A DNA stretch of 64,000 nt from Diploptera punctata (GCA_030220185.1 JASPKZ010009885.1:45662-109661), one strand, 5' to 3'. Counted from the first letter of the stretch, positions 29,310 to 38,872 are shown. Notes: generated by a model not told the origin, from the sequence alone. A program made the numbers and translations.

Positions 29310-30040
29310 TGAAGAAAACAAATATTTAATAATTGATGAACCAGAACAGAATTTAATTTTGGAGACTGGAGAAACAACAAAATATTCTAGTGAGATCACA
29401 TATTTAGGAATTAAAATAAATAAAAAATGGAAGTTAGGAAGAAGAAATAAGAAATAGAAATAATAATTGAAAATTTGCAATTGCTTGCCTCAGTGGAATA
29501 TTGTGGGATACAAATATAAGTAAAGTAAAGTGATCCCACAACAGGCCTCAGGAGGCCCTTCGGGTAGTAATAAAAATAAAATTAATACATATCATACAAT
29601 TGTTAAAAGCATCATTACTTATGGAGCAGAACTTTGACCATTAAAACAAAAACAAATAAGTATATTTTGGCAATGAAAATGGATTTTATACGAAGGACAG
29701 CAAGAATTTCAAGAAGAGAAAAAATTAGAAATTCAGTTATAAGGGAGAAAATGAAGATTAAATATACTACTTTAGATTATATTAAAACTCAGCAATTAAG
29801 ATGGTACGGATATGTCCAGCGAATGGAGCGGATCAGCTACCAAAAAGTGTTTTGGAATGGAAACCTGAGGGAAGACGAGGCAGAGGAAGGCCTAAACCTC
29901 TTGGAGTCAGGGAATATATTTATCCTACATGAAGGAGAAACATCTATAACCAGGAGATTGGATGGACCGACAAAATTGACTATTAGGAATCGGACGATGT
30001 CAGAGACATTGACCAACCAATGATCTATCTATCTATCTAT
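29310..30040 (+). pseudogene. LINE-B C-terminal region with GATA tail
   Basis: It encodes, in broken frames, YLGIKINKKWKLGRR, a LTIKTKTNKYILAMKMDF block, RRTARISRREKIRNS and DYIKTQQLRWYGYVQRME. The last open frame (29634-30023) ends RTMSETLTNQ, then TGATCTATCTATCTATC. Compared with 52305-52870, a 50-bp piece of SINE-B 3' end (29523-29571) is inserted and the NRLP region is frameshifted. The hairpin ATGTCAGAGACAT lies just before the tail. It lacks the RT active site. Confidence 0.88.
29523..29571 (-). repeat. SINE-B 3' fragment inserted in LINE-B
   Basis: AAAGTGATCCCACAACAGGC and CTCAGGAGGCCCTTCGGG equal the reversed SINE-B 3' end. AGTAA borders both sides. The uninterrupted LINE-B at 52720-52790 lacks it. 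Confidence 0.8.
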
Positions 30041-30041
30041 C

Positions 30042-30080
<39 letters not shown>
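30040..30080. repeat. (TATC)n(TTA)n microsatellite
   Basis: The GATA tail of LINE-B passes into about 12 TTA units and then a new LINE-A copy. Confidence 0.9.
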
Positions 30081-30081
<1 letters not shown>

Positions 30082-30084
30082 CTG

Positions 30085-30312
30085 TAAAAAGTGCCTCGAA
30101 TGGGGAATGAACGAGGGGCATGGAATCATCTTTTACAAAAATCAGATGGAAAACGCCCGGTTGATATACCAAGAATGGCGTAAGAGAATAACATTAATCA
30201 TGATTTGACGGAAGTAGATTCTACATGGGATGATTGGAAATATTAGCTCAGGATAGGGATGTGTGGAGAGCTTATGTTTGTGCGGCCGTAAACGTACGGG
30301 TTGGTTAGTTAT
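30085..30312 (+). mobile_element. LINE-A C-terminal remnant
   Basis: GGAATGGGGAATGAACGAGG, CAGATGGAAAACGCCC, AGAGAATAACATTAATCATG and GCTCAGGATAGGGATGTGTG follow LINE-A order. It ends at ACGTACGGGTTGGTTAGT, an altered hairpin and tail. Confidence 0.8.
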
Positions 30313-30384
30313 GTATAGGTCATTATTATCGTAGCAATAGTAATAATTCACTTATTTTTACATCAAACAGGGTCGAATAATCCT

Positions 30385-30726
30385 CATATTAATTCTGCCC
30401 AAGGGCATGTCTTTCCCTGAAATCATAGCATTTTCATGTTTGTTGGGCTAGCTATGCTTTTACAGCTTTACTACAGAATTATTGGTGTGGTAGCTTCCCG
30501 TTGATTTCCACACCGGTGAAAGAATGATGATGATGATAATGATAAAGATGATGATGGTGGCTGGATGATTTTCGGGGACCGTTGGGGCCCTAAGCTTCCT
30601 GACATTTGTCTTACAGGTGAGGAAAACTCCGATAAAATCCTCACCCAGAAAAACTGTCCCGACCGGGAATCGAACCTGGGCCTGCTGCGTGACAAGGCAG
30701 TACGCTACCTCGAGACCACAGCGGTG

Positions 30727-30732
<6 letters not shown>
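30385..30732 (-). mobile_element. SINE-A, full length
   Basis: 3' end TTCTGCCCAAGGGCATG; body GATTTTCGGGGACCG, TTGTCTTACAGGTGAGG; head GGGAATCGAACCTGGGCCTG and ACCACAGCGGTGG. Confidence 0.9.

Positions 30733-30764
<32 letters not shown>
30730..30764. repeat. (TA)n microsatellite
   Basis: About 15 TA units between two minus-strand SINE-A copies. Confidence 0.95.
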
Positions 30765-30767
<3 letters not shown>

Positions 30768-31068
30768 CATCCATCCATAGTAATTCTGCCCGACGGCAGG
30801 TCTTTCACTGCAATGTTTTACAGCTTTACTAAGGAATTGTAGGTGTAGTAGCTTCCCGTTGCTTTCCATGCCGGTGAAGGATGATGATGATGATTATGGC
30901 CATATGATTTCGGGGACCGTTTGGGCCTTAAAGTCTTCCTGACATTTGTCTTACAGGCGAGGAAAAACCCCAATAAAAACCTCACTCAGAAAAACTGCCC
31001 CGACCGGGGATCGAACCCGGGCCCGCTGCGTGACAAGGCAGCACGCTACCTCGAGACCACAGCGGTGG

Positions 31069-31072
<4 letters not shown>
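30768..31072 (-). mobile_element. SINE-A, full length
   Basis: CATCCATCCATAGTAATTC tail, then 3' hairpin (partly deleted: ACTGCAATGTTTTACAGC), body GGCCATATGATTTCGGGG, head CGGGGATCGAACCCGGGC and ACCACAGCGGTGG. Confidence 0.9.

Positions 31073-31095
<23 letters not shown>
31072..31095. repeat. (TA)n microsatellite
   Basis: About 12 TA units between the SINE-A head and DR2. Confidence 0.95.
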
Positions 31096-31099
<4 letters not shown>

Positions 31100-31205
31100 T
31101 GTCATGGTCTTTTTCGGTGTCTATTAGATAGGATCGGTGAAGATATGTAAAAATGTCTTATGAAAACAACTTCAATAGCCTCATTCCTTCGGAATTCGCT
31201 AAAAA
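31100..31205 (+). repeat. Dispersed repeat DR2
   Basis: TTTTTCGGTGTCTATTAGAT, AGGATCGGTGAAGATATG, CTTCAATAGCCTCATTCC and GGAATTCGCTAAAA; best match to 57640-57745. Confidence 0.65.
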
Positions 31206-31590
31206 GATGGAGAGGATGGATCCAGCATTTAGATAGATGACGAGGATTGCTTTTGCATACAATCCAAAAAGGAAATGGAAAAAAGATTTAGAGACTAGTT
31301 CTAGGCTAATCCGTGAGACGAGAGGTAAGCGAGGATTAACAACAGACAGTAGTGTTGTGTGAGGAATGTATTGGACTCAATCCAGAGCCTGCACCAAGGT
31401 TTTATACGTCAATATATTATAAATGTTTGTTAATTAACAACTTTGTAAATATTTCTGTACGCACTGTTGCTTTCCCTGGCTTTCCTCCAAAAACGCTGTT
31501 TCAAATCCAGTTTATTATTTTCTTTATCTTATCTTTTTTTTTTTCCGCTCACACCAAGTGCTGTAATTCATCGACACTTGTGTAATATTG
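31205..31590 (+). other. Possible LINE C-terminal scrap, otherwise unassigned
   Basis: 31205-31330 reads RMDPAF, then RIAFAYNPKRKWKKDLETS, which has the flavour of a LINE C-terminus but is too short to classify. 31340-31590 shows nothing. Confidence 0.3.
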
Positions 31591-31715
31591 TATTTAGTTG
31601 GTGCCTTGCCCGCCTCTTGTTCCGAGGTTCAGGAATTCGAAACCGTTCAAAGTCAAAGCAGTTTTCAGGATGTAAAATTTGTCAGTCCTTTCATGTCCAA
31701 ATTTTAATTGTGAGA
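31590..31715 (+). repeat. SINE-like head plus DR6 piece
   Basis: GTGCCTTGCCCGCCTCTTGT and GGTTCAGGAATTCGAAACC look like a degraded tRNA-type head. The following GTCAGTCCTTTCATGTCC matches DR6. Confidence 0.4.
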
Positions 31716-32095
31716 CTTACTTACTTACTAACTTACTCACTGGCACTATCGAACCCGTAGGTTCATGGCCGCGCGAACATAAGCTCTCCATACATCCCTA
31801 TCCTCAGCGAATGCTTTCCAGTCATACCCTGTATAATCTACTTCCCTCAAATCATAGTTAATGTTATTCTCCCACCTCATTCTTGGTCACCAACTGGGGG
31901 TTTTCCCTCTGGTTTTCCTACAAGAAGCTTTCATGCACGTCTTTCATTCCCCATTCGTGTCACATGTCCTACCAATCGCAGTCTATGAGACTTAACTGTT
32001 CTTATTACATCTGGCTTCCTATATATTAAGTAGTCTTCTCCATTCACCTGTCTGTTCATCTCTCTTTGGTCCAAACATTTTCCTCCGATTGGATT
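31716..32095 (-). mobile_element. LINE-A C-terminal region with GTAA tail
   Basis: ACTTACTTACTTACT tail, then TATCGAACCCGTAGGTTCAT (hairpin), GTTATTCTCCCACCTCATTC, CATTCCCCATTCGTGTCAC and CTCTTTGGTCCAAACATTTT. Frames are broken. It is 5' truncated at about 32095. Confidence 0.9.
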
Positions 32096-32121
32096 GAGGG
32101 TCTTTCCACTTTTCAGCGGTT

Positions 32122-32417
32122 GCCATTTTACCAGCCGGCTGCTGGCCCTTCACATCCACATGTGTCAATCAACAGCCAGTGTAGGGGTGACATGTGGTTA
32201 GCATGTCGAGTCCCCCAGGCGTTATAGCTGGTTCCTCAACGTGGAGCCGCTACTTATTGTAGCTACCCAGTTGCCTCACGATGCTGGGTGGGCACCGGTC
32301 CCATACTGGCCGAAATACCATGAGAAAATTTCTTCCCCCATGGAGACTCGAACCAGCGCAAGTCCCGAAGCTCTGTGCCAAGGCTTCCTACCTTAACCGC
32401 TCGGCTACGGCTAAGAA
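32122..32417 (-). mobile_element. SINE-D
   Basis: CCGGCTGCTGGCCCTTCAC, GTTATAGCTGGTTCCTCAAC, GATGCTGGGTGGGCACCGGT, GAGACTCGAACCAGCGCAAG and TTAACCGCTCGGCTACGG. The very 3' end is missing. Confidence 0.85.
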
Positions 32418-32466
32418 CTTTATTCTCAAATACTCAGAATTGTGACACTAAATATGTGAATATTTC

Positions 32467-32830
32467 AAGTAGTAGTAGTAGTAGTAGTAGTCCTGGTCAT
32501 TCCACTGGGAAGCACAGGACCTTGATAAAAGCTCGCCGACGAACTCCGTTGTTTGCCAATGCCTTAATTTCATTTCAACTCATCTATGCCTGTTCAGCTT
32601 CATTCCGATGGTATTACTTCATGTTGCCCTAGTCTTTCTCTCCACCTTCTCAATCCTTGAGGGTTTCAGAATAGTTCAAGAGTGTCGTTACATTCCTACT
32701 ACTTGGAAAGAATCTCGAAACTGAAGAAAATCCGACACACAGAAACTGCGTAAACTAAGTGAATTTAGTCTGTTAGTCGAATTTAAATCCAATTTTGCTG
32801 GTTTTATTCAATTTCTTATGCCAGCTTATT
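32467..32830. other. (AGT)n, unassigned block and DR1 fragment
   Basis: 32467-32492 is (AGT)n. 32495-32700 is unassigned. 32735-32820 (GAAACTGCGTAAACTAAGTG, CAATTTTGCTGGTTTT) is a DR1 fragment. Confidence 0.5.
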
Positions 32831-33049
32831 TAAATGTGTCGGACCATCCGAAACATAAGTTATTGTTTATTGCATATTGTTGCTTAACTTGACACAAATT
32901 TAAATCATTTGTGATGAATTTTTCCATTACTTTCTTAAACATATTAAATAAATTAAACCAATATATTATAGAATACATCGTAAATTTAAAGATAAATTAA
33001 ATTGTATGGTATACTGATACATTTTGACAAAACAAATATGACACCTGCT

Positions 33050-33792
33050 ACAGACTTTTTTTTTTAAATTTTGGGTTTCAGGTAAACCCCAATTCTTCTT
33101 CTTCTTCTTCTTCCTTCCAAGTATTAGGCCGAGGCCTGTTACGATCCTATAGAAAATTTTCCCTTATGGGAAATTCTCGTATAAGACTTGAAAGCATAAT
33201 ACTAGTCCCTTCGATTGGTTGCTGGCCAAAGGAAGGTAAGACCAGTGATGGGGCTGCCATATTATAGCCTCTGGTCAGGCTTTTCTGGAGAAGAAAAGAA
33301 AATAAAGGAAAGAAGAAATGGAAAAAAGGAAGGACTCCCTAACCGTCGGATGCCCTAATAGCGTCGGGGTCAAAAAAACAAGAGTTAACCAAGGGAGGTT
33401 AGATAGTAAAGTTAAACGAGTGCAAAACACAAGTAAGTGGAAGAAATGTTTTGCTCAGCTTGGGCACCTTGTGGTCGCCATCCACATATCCCCTAGATGA
33501 GGACCCCTGAGGGGACCCCCAATTCTAACGATCGAAATTAATTGATTTTTCGAAAATACTTTCCTCGTTTTTTATTTATATAATAACAATAGTTATACAG
33601 AGTGGAGAGATGCTGAATTTGCAGTGAAAGACCTGCTCTTGAGCAGAAAACTATGAATGAATACCGAGTTTATTTGGAAAAGATCGTAAATTGTGACTAC
33701 TAGAGAGTTTTTTTTTAAATTTTGGTTTCAGGTGAACTCCTACTCCTAATGGTCACATTTTGCAGGTTAACGAACCGGACTTTACGGTTTTT
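33050..33792 (+). repeat. DR1 split by SINE-N
   Basis: 33050-33096 (TTTTAAATTTTGGGTTTCAG) and 33527-33792 (GAAAATACTTTCCTCG, CTAATGGTCACATTTTGCAG, AACGAACCGGACTTTACGG) are the two sides. A SINE-A 3' scrap lies at about 33615-33660. Confidence 0.65.
33097..33516 (-). mobile_element. SINE-N, non-autonomous element with GAA tail
   Basis: Flanked by CCCCAATTCT (33087-33096, 33517-33526). Minus-strand 3' end: GATCGTAACAGGCCTCGG, CCTAATACTTGGAAGG and about 6 GAA units, closely resembling LINE-H at 28555-28600. It has no LINE coding sequence. The 60-codon plus-strand frame (33318-33500) is unrecognised. Confidence 0.7.
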
Positions 33793-33808
33793 AATTTACT
33801 GTTATATG

Positions 33809-34213
33809 TCGGCCGCGGTGGACTAGTGGTTATGCTCTTGCCTCTGGTCCCGAGGGTCGCGGGTTCAAACCCGGCCATGGTCGATGGATTTTTAGGACGG
33901 AAAAATCCAAGGAGCAAGTCCTCCGGAAGGGACTTTAAGCCATGGGTCCCAAGTCTGAAGATTTTCAGGCTCGTAAAAGATCCTAAAGCCTGAATGAAAG
34001 GGTCTCTAAGCAAAATTTACCGAATTTTCCCGTCCTAGTACTACCTTAGTTTCCTAGATGTCAGTATGAGGTGGAACGCTGACCACGGACCACTAAAAAA
34101 AGACATCTATACGAAAACAAGTGTAACTAAATTAGTATGGTTCAAATTCTTCCCTGTAGGGGGAGAGCGCCTAAATCTCTGTAAAGGGAAAACATAGGCT
34201 TACAATACAATAC
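33809..34213 (+). mobile_element. SINE-C, full length with 16-bp TSD
   Basis: Head GGTGGACTAGTGGTTATGC (A box) and GCGGGTTCAAACCCGGCC (B box); body GGACGGAAAAATCCAAGG, CTTAAGCCATGGGTCC-like block, GATGTCAGTATGAGGTGG, CGCTGACCACGGACCACT; tail ACAATACAATACAAT. AATTTACTGTTATATG at 33793-33808 and 34214-34229 flanks it, within DR1. Confidence 0.92.
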
Positions 34214-34260
34214 AATTTACTGTTATATGCCGAGTTTCGTTTAAAAAATCTGCTGCAAAC

Positions 34261-34550
34261 ACAATGGGCTGATATCATGTGTCTTGTATTTCAGAATAAG
34301 TATTGCAGACTTCTAGGGATTGTACTACAACCGTGTCGAGTTGGAGGAAGATCTTGTACGAATTCAGGCGGCAGCAGAAATGATTGAGTACACATCAGGT
34401 CTTTTGGGGCATGTGTATGAAAATATGCATCGCTGGTACACTGTGTGCAACGAACAACAGGGTAGCCATGTGGAACCACAATTGTAATATAACCCCTAGA
34501 AGTCTGTAATACTTATTTGAAACACAAGACACACGATATCAGCCCATTGT
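34261..34550 (+). mobile_element. Mariner-type MITE with transposase C-terminal scrap
   Basis: Arms CAATGGGCTGATATCATG...GTATTGCAGACTTCTAGGG (34261-34318) and their inverse (34492-34550). In between, RIQAAAEMIEYTSGLLGHVY then ENMHRWYTVCNEQQ ends at a stop near 34488. It resembles the C-terminus of IS630/Tc1/mariner proteins that carry a DUF4817-type N-terminus; this is from memory. A second outward end (CCTAGAAGTCTGTAAT...CTGAAACACCCTG) lies at 34640-34682. Confidence 0.6.
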
Positions 34551-34689
34551 ATTTCGATCGTCAAACCTATTTTACATCGAAATGATACGTTTCCGAACAT
34601 GGATTCCTCATCCAAACTTTATCTACTAAGTCCCCTCTACAACCCCTAGAAGTCTGTAATAATTATTCTGAAACACCCTGTATATATAA

Positions 34690-34950
34690 TATTTGTCATG
34701 GTCATATTCTTTATCTTCTGGATGGAATCGGTGAGAATCTGTATTTTTTTTTTCAAAAATCTTTTCATAGGAAAAAGTTCAATAGCTTCTCGCTGCAAAA
34801 AAAAAAAAAATCAGCCCTAGAGCAAAATTTGTTGTTCCTTTGATGTGCAGAATTGTATTACGACGCTAGCTAATGATCTGGGTTGTTAAAGAGTGCCATT
34901 TAATAAAATAAAGCCTACCTACAACATAGCCTGAAATAAGAGGAAATGTT
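34690..34950 (+). repeat. DR2 and DR6 copies
   Basis: 34690-34800 (GGAATCGGTGAGAATCTG, AAGTTCAATAGCTTC) is DR2. 34820-34950 (CCTTTGATGTGCAGAATTG, TACGACGCTAGCTAATG) resembles DR6. Confidence 0.5.
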
Positions 34951-35123
34951 TGGCTCTTTTAAGCAGGTATATAGTATGTACCCTCATATCCTTTTAAGAT
35001 CATATGGCATTTGTGAAACACTTTCATCTGACCTTGTTCCTTCTCAGCATTTTCACCTCATTATATATTTTACCATTTTTTTTTCTTTTCTATAAAATGG
35101 TATTTTCTATATTTGTTTATGTA

Positions 35124-36631
35124 CACTGCTCAAAAAAATTAGGGGATATTGTAGAATAACCTATTAAGACTATGTTTTTAGGAACAGTATTAGATGCAAT
35201 CACTTTCTATTACTCCAAAAGAATGTCAACAAGAGTTTGAAGTCATTACGTAACCTCTGTACCACACCAGATGTCAAAGAGATCCTGATTAGGAATATGG
35301 CAAACAAACAAAGCAACATTAACATGGGTGAAAATGTTTCTTTGGTATGGTGTATGGTCTCCTCGAACGGCCAGCACTGCCTCACACCTGTATGGCATTG
35401 ATGCAATGAGGTTAGCAATGAGTTCTTGGGGGATACGTGACCACTCTTCCATAAGAGCAATGTGCAGCTCTGGAACAGTTTGTGGGAGGGGCTGGTCTGC
35501 CTGAAATGCACCTGCCTAATGCATCCCACACATGCTCAATCGGATTTAAGTCCGGGGAGGAAGCTGGCCATTGCATACGCTCGATACCCTCCACTTCCAG
35601 CATGTCGTCCACCAAGCCAGCTCTGTGGGGTCGTGCATTATCGTCCATAAAAGAAAATAATCACCTATGGCATCAGCATAAGGCACGACAGAAGGTCGGA
35701 GAATCTCATCTCTATACTTTACCGCAGTCAAAGTACCACCTTGGATAACGTAGAGGTCCGTACGTCCACCACTACTGACTCCTGCCTACACCATCAATCC
35801 ACCGCCACCATATGGGGATCTTTCACGTACAAAAGCTGGATTGTTTCGTGTCCCTTTTTCTCTCCAGAGTGAATACACGCCGACTATCACATTCCATGTT
35901 GAATCGCGACTCATCAGAAAAAAGAACTGATCTCCATTCAGCATGCCTCCACCCACGATGTTCCTCCGCCCAGTTTCTGCGATCTCTACGGTGTTGTGGA
36001 GTTAACCTGGTACAACACCATGGGCCTACGGGCATAGAGACCACTTCCATGCAGTCAATTAGGGACAGTTTGAGTTGACACCCTGCGTCCTGTTGCTGTT
36101 TGAAGTGTATTTCGCAGTTGAGTTGCATTCTGCTGTCTATTCCGACGGGCTGTTAACAAGAGGTAACGGTCATCCCTTGCTGTTGTTGCCCTTGGTCGAC
36201 CTTATCCGGCTCTTCTGTGAACAGTATGTTCTTTGAAAATGATTCCAAAGACTGGAAATCACGCTTTGAGACACCCCAATGGCTTGTGCCACCTCTTGTT
36301 GTGTCTGTCCAGCTTCCATCCTTCCTATGGCCCTCCAAGCCATTGGTTCAGGTAAATCACGTTGTCGAGGCATCACTGTCCCTAAGGCAAGTCATTCACT
36401 AACTGAAAACTGGACTGGATTTAAAACAACAACAACATTCACCCCCACACCACCCTTTCACATCAACAGTACAGACACTGCCTTCTGGTGTGGTACCGAG
36501 GTTACGTAACAACTTCAAACTCTTATTTACATTATCTTGGAGTAATAGAAAGTGATTGCATCTAATACTATTCCAAAAAACATAGTCTTAATAGGTTATT
36601 CTACAATATCCCCTAATTTTTTTGAGCAGTG
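35124..36631 (-). mobile_element. Tc1-like DD34E transposon, near complete
   Basis: The 1508-bp element starts CACTGCTCAAAAAAATTAGG and ends with its inverse. TA lies on both sides (35122-35123, 36632-36633). Terminal inverted repeats run about 150 bp (35124-35275 and 36480-36631) with only a few differences. Length, TA target, long TIRs and a single transposase gene fit the Tc1 family. The TIR match suggests a fairly young insertion, although the gene is broken. Confidence 0.95.
35246..36376 (-). pseudogene. Tc1-like transposase, frameshifted
   Basis: The enzyme would bind the inverted repeats and catalyse cut-and-paste at TA. Starting at 36373, the N-terminal helix-turn-helix is readable: MPRQRDLPEPMAWRAIGRME, then QTQQEVAQAIGVSQSVISSL. 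After a frame break the second DNA-binding part and HRRDRRNWAEEHRGWRHAEW follow, with the first catalytic Asp in VLFSDESRF. The second Asp lies in MDDNARPHRA and the Glu in SSPDLNPIEHVWDALGR. Thirty-four residues separate them (DD34E). The C-terminus EEWSRIPQELIANLIASM is present. At least three frameshifts split it across frames (near 36170-36340, 35830 and 35640-35730, and 35430). All catalytic residues survive, but the gene cannot make a full protein. Confidence 0.93.
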
Positions 36632-36689
36632 TATTTCCACTTAACGTTTATCTTGCAGGTTACAGTCCAGTGTTTTTAATGAATTATTA

Positions 36690-36697
36690 TTTTTATG

Positions 36698-36760
<63 letters not shown>

Positions 36761-36765
36761 CATTT
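36690..36765. repeat. (ATT)n microsatellite
   Basis: About 24 ATT units upstream of LINE-I. Confidence 0.95.
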
Positions 36766-36990
36766 AGAAATGAAAATATAAGAGAAGAATTAACAGTGCA
36801 GCCTTTATTGGATAAAGTCATGAATTATAGACAAAAGTAGATTGATCACATGAATGGAATGAGTAAGGAGAGATATCCAATGCTAGCAAGAATTATCAAG
36901 CAAGAGGAAGACGTGATGTCGGAAGATCTAGAAAACGTTGGGCTGATGCATTATGAATTCGGAACGGGCAATTGCCTAATCCTTGGAGTG
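36766..36990 (+). mobile_element. LINE-I C-terminal end with ATT tail
   Basis: ENIREELTVQPLLDKVMNYR-type residues, then HMNGMSKERYPMLAR and KQEEDVMSEDLENVG correspond to a LINE C-terminus with frame breaks. It ends CGGAACGGGCAATTGCCTAA, TCCTTGGAGTG and ATT repeats. Confidence 0.7.
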
Positions 36991-37085
36991 ATTATTATTA
37001 TTATCAACATCATTATTATCATTATCATTATCATTATTATCATTATCATCATTATTATGATTATGATTATTATTATAAGTATTAT

Positions 37086-37138
<53 letters not shown>
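36990..37138. repeat. Imperfect (ATT)n tract
   Basis: About 150 bp of ATT with ATC and ATG variants; probably the LINE-I tail, expanded. Confidence 0.9.
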
Positions 37139-37145
37139 TAAATTA

Positions 37146-37764
37146 CAAAGTGATGCCATTATAGACCGTTGGAGATCCTTGGAGTAATAATGGGTTGAGG
37201 ATCCCACCTTTTTAGACAATCGGCACAAGTTGTCAGTCGGGTTGTCAGCATTGTGTGACGGGACCACATTTACTCTCAGAATAAATGACTGGTACTCATT
37301 TCAGACGGGGCACGCCGTAGCGTAGTGGTTAAGGCACTGAGCTACAAGCCGGAGGGTCGAGGGTTCAAGTCCCGTTGGGGTCAGGATTTTTAAACTGACC
37401 CAAACCCTCTGGCGGCACTATGGCCCTGGGGTCGACTCAGCCTCTAACGGAAATGAGTACCAGACGCTTGTTCTGGGGGTAAAGGCGGCCGTCACGCAGG
37501 GCTGACAACCCGGCTGACATAAAGTGCCGATTGTCTAGAAAAAGTGGGAGCCTTAACCTCCTACTACCCCAAGGGCCTCCGGGCCTGTTGTGGGATCACT
37601 TTACTTTTTTTTTTTACTCATTTCAGATAGAGGCTGAATTGACCAAAGGGTCATGGTGCCGTCAGAAAGTTTAGGTCAGCTTAATAAGCTTGATCTCACC
37701 GGGACTCGAACCCTTAACCTTCCAGCTTATAGATTATTACCTTAACCAACTATGCTACGGTGTG
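37146..37764 (-). mobile_element. SINE-B split by a second SINE-B
   Basis: 37146-37305 carries the 3' half (GTGATGCCATTATAGACCG, CAGTCGGGTTGTCAG). 37628-37764 carries the 5' half (AGAGGCTGAATTGACC, CTTAACCAACTATGCTACGG). The break is exactly at the 12-bp duplication ACTCATTTCAGA. Confidence 0.92.
37306..37615 (+). mobile_element. SINE-B, full length, young, with 12-bp TSD
   Basis: Head GGGGCACGCCGTAGCGTAG (A box TAGCGTAGTGG) and GTCGAGGGTTCAAGTCCCG (B box). Body CTTGTTCTGGGGGTAAAGG and CTGACAACCCGGCTGAC. 3' end GGGCCTCCGGGCCTG, TGGGATCACTTTACTTTTT. TSD ACTCATTTCAGA at 37294-37305 and 37616-37627. This is the best reference copy of the family. Confidence 0.95.
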
Positions 37765-37974
37765 CACTATTATTATCATTATGTTTTAAATTATTCTATT
37801 ATTTCTCAGCATGCCCCATTTCCGTGGTAATATTACAATCATCACATATCCTATTTACATAGTGAGTACGTAGTATTACATAATCTTGTTTACTTGTTCT
37901 TCATACCTTATCATACACAATTGCCTTTACGTATTTCTTAAAACGTCTTAAATATTTCTGTGTAAGGTATTTTG
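37765..37974. other. Unassigned stretch
   Basis: Short ATT run, then nothing recognised. Confidence 0.4.
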
Positions 37975-38519
37975 TGTCAGCGGTTATGTTCCTCTTTCTC
38001 TGCAGATGTCTTCCTTCAACGTGTTTCTATCGTGTTGCTGCATTTCACAGTCGTAAAGGAGATGATCCACGTTCTGCGTTGCTTCCCGACATGAGCAGGT
38101 TGAGTCGTTTAAGATTCTTACCAGATGGAGATGTGATTTGTTTTTGCCATATCCTGTTACGATTTCAGAAAGCTCTGGTGGTTACGTTGCATTTGATGCG
38201 AATAATGTCTTATAGGTGGCTCCTTTAGCTGTGTTATTCGTTCTGCCATTTAATAGTTCCTTCTTCTTTCATCTTGGTTTTAAGTGAGGATTTAGATTTT
38301 TTTAACACGATGCTTCCGCTACTTCCTGTCACAGCTTCCTACACCAATTGGTCTGCCATTCATTTCATTGCCGTGATTTCCGACATGGGCTTTTATCCAG
38401 CCAATGTTACTGTTCAATTTTTGTTCCCCGAGTTTTCCTATTATTTGTCTTATTTTTAATATGATGTATCCATGCTTGAAGTTATTTTTGAGTAGGTCCA
38501 GAGTAAACTTGACTATCAC
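37975..38519 (-). pseudogene. R1/I/Jockey-type LINE: RNase H and Cys/His C-terminus
   Basis: The minus strand reads LDLLKNNFKHGYIILKIRQI, then SNIGWIKAHVGNHGNEMNGR, the C-terminal part of a retrotransposon RNase H domain (the H and the NE doublet are visible; D is replaced near the end). Further on it reads KGATYKTLFASNATV, then after a break VTGYGKNKSHLHLVRIL, NDSTCSCREATQNVDHLLYD and C. The C-x-C-x8-H-x4-C cluster is typical of the end of R1/LOA/Jockey/I-type ORF2 proteins. One frameshift and stops are present. The RNase H domain separates it from the RTE-like LINEs that fill the rest of the window. Confidence 0.85.
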
Positions 38520-38520
38520 T

Positions 38521-38574
38521 GTTGTTATTATTATTACTACTATTTATTATTATTGTTATTATTATTATTAATTA

Positions 38575-38604
<30 letters not shown>
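38521..38604. repeat. (ATT)n microsatellite
   Basis: Imperfect, then pure ATT units directly before a LINE-A copy. Confidence 0.95.
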
Positions 38605-38605
<1 letters not shown>

Positions 38606-38606
<1 letters not shown>

Positions 38607-38872
38607 TCGTAGACTGCGATGGGCAGGACATGTTGCGCGTATGGGGAATGAAAGACGTGCATGGAAGCTTCTTGTAGGAAGCCAGAGGGAAAACGCCCAG
38701 TTGGTAGGCCAAGAATGAGGTGGGAGAACAACATTAACTATGATTTGAGGGAAGCAGATTATAACAGGGAATGATCGGAAAGCATTGGCTCAGGATAGGG
38801 ATGTACGAAGAGCTTATGTCCGCGCGGCCATGAACCTTCGGGTTCGATAGTGCCAGTGAGTGAGTAAGTAAG

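Noticed and set aside
33753..34013. Opposed frames of 77 and 86 codons
   Set aside because: Both are translations of SINE-C, including its tRNA-like head.
36850..37187. Ile- and Tyr-rich frames
   Set aside because: ATT microsatellite translated in two frames.
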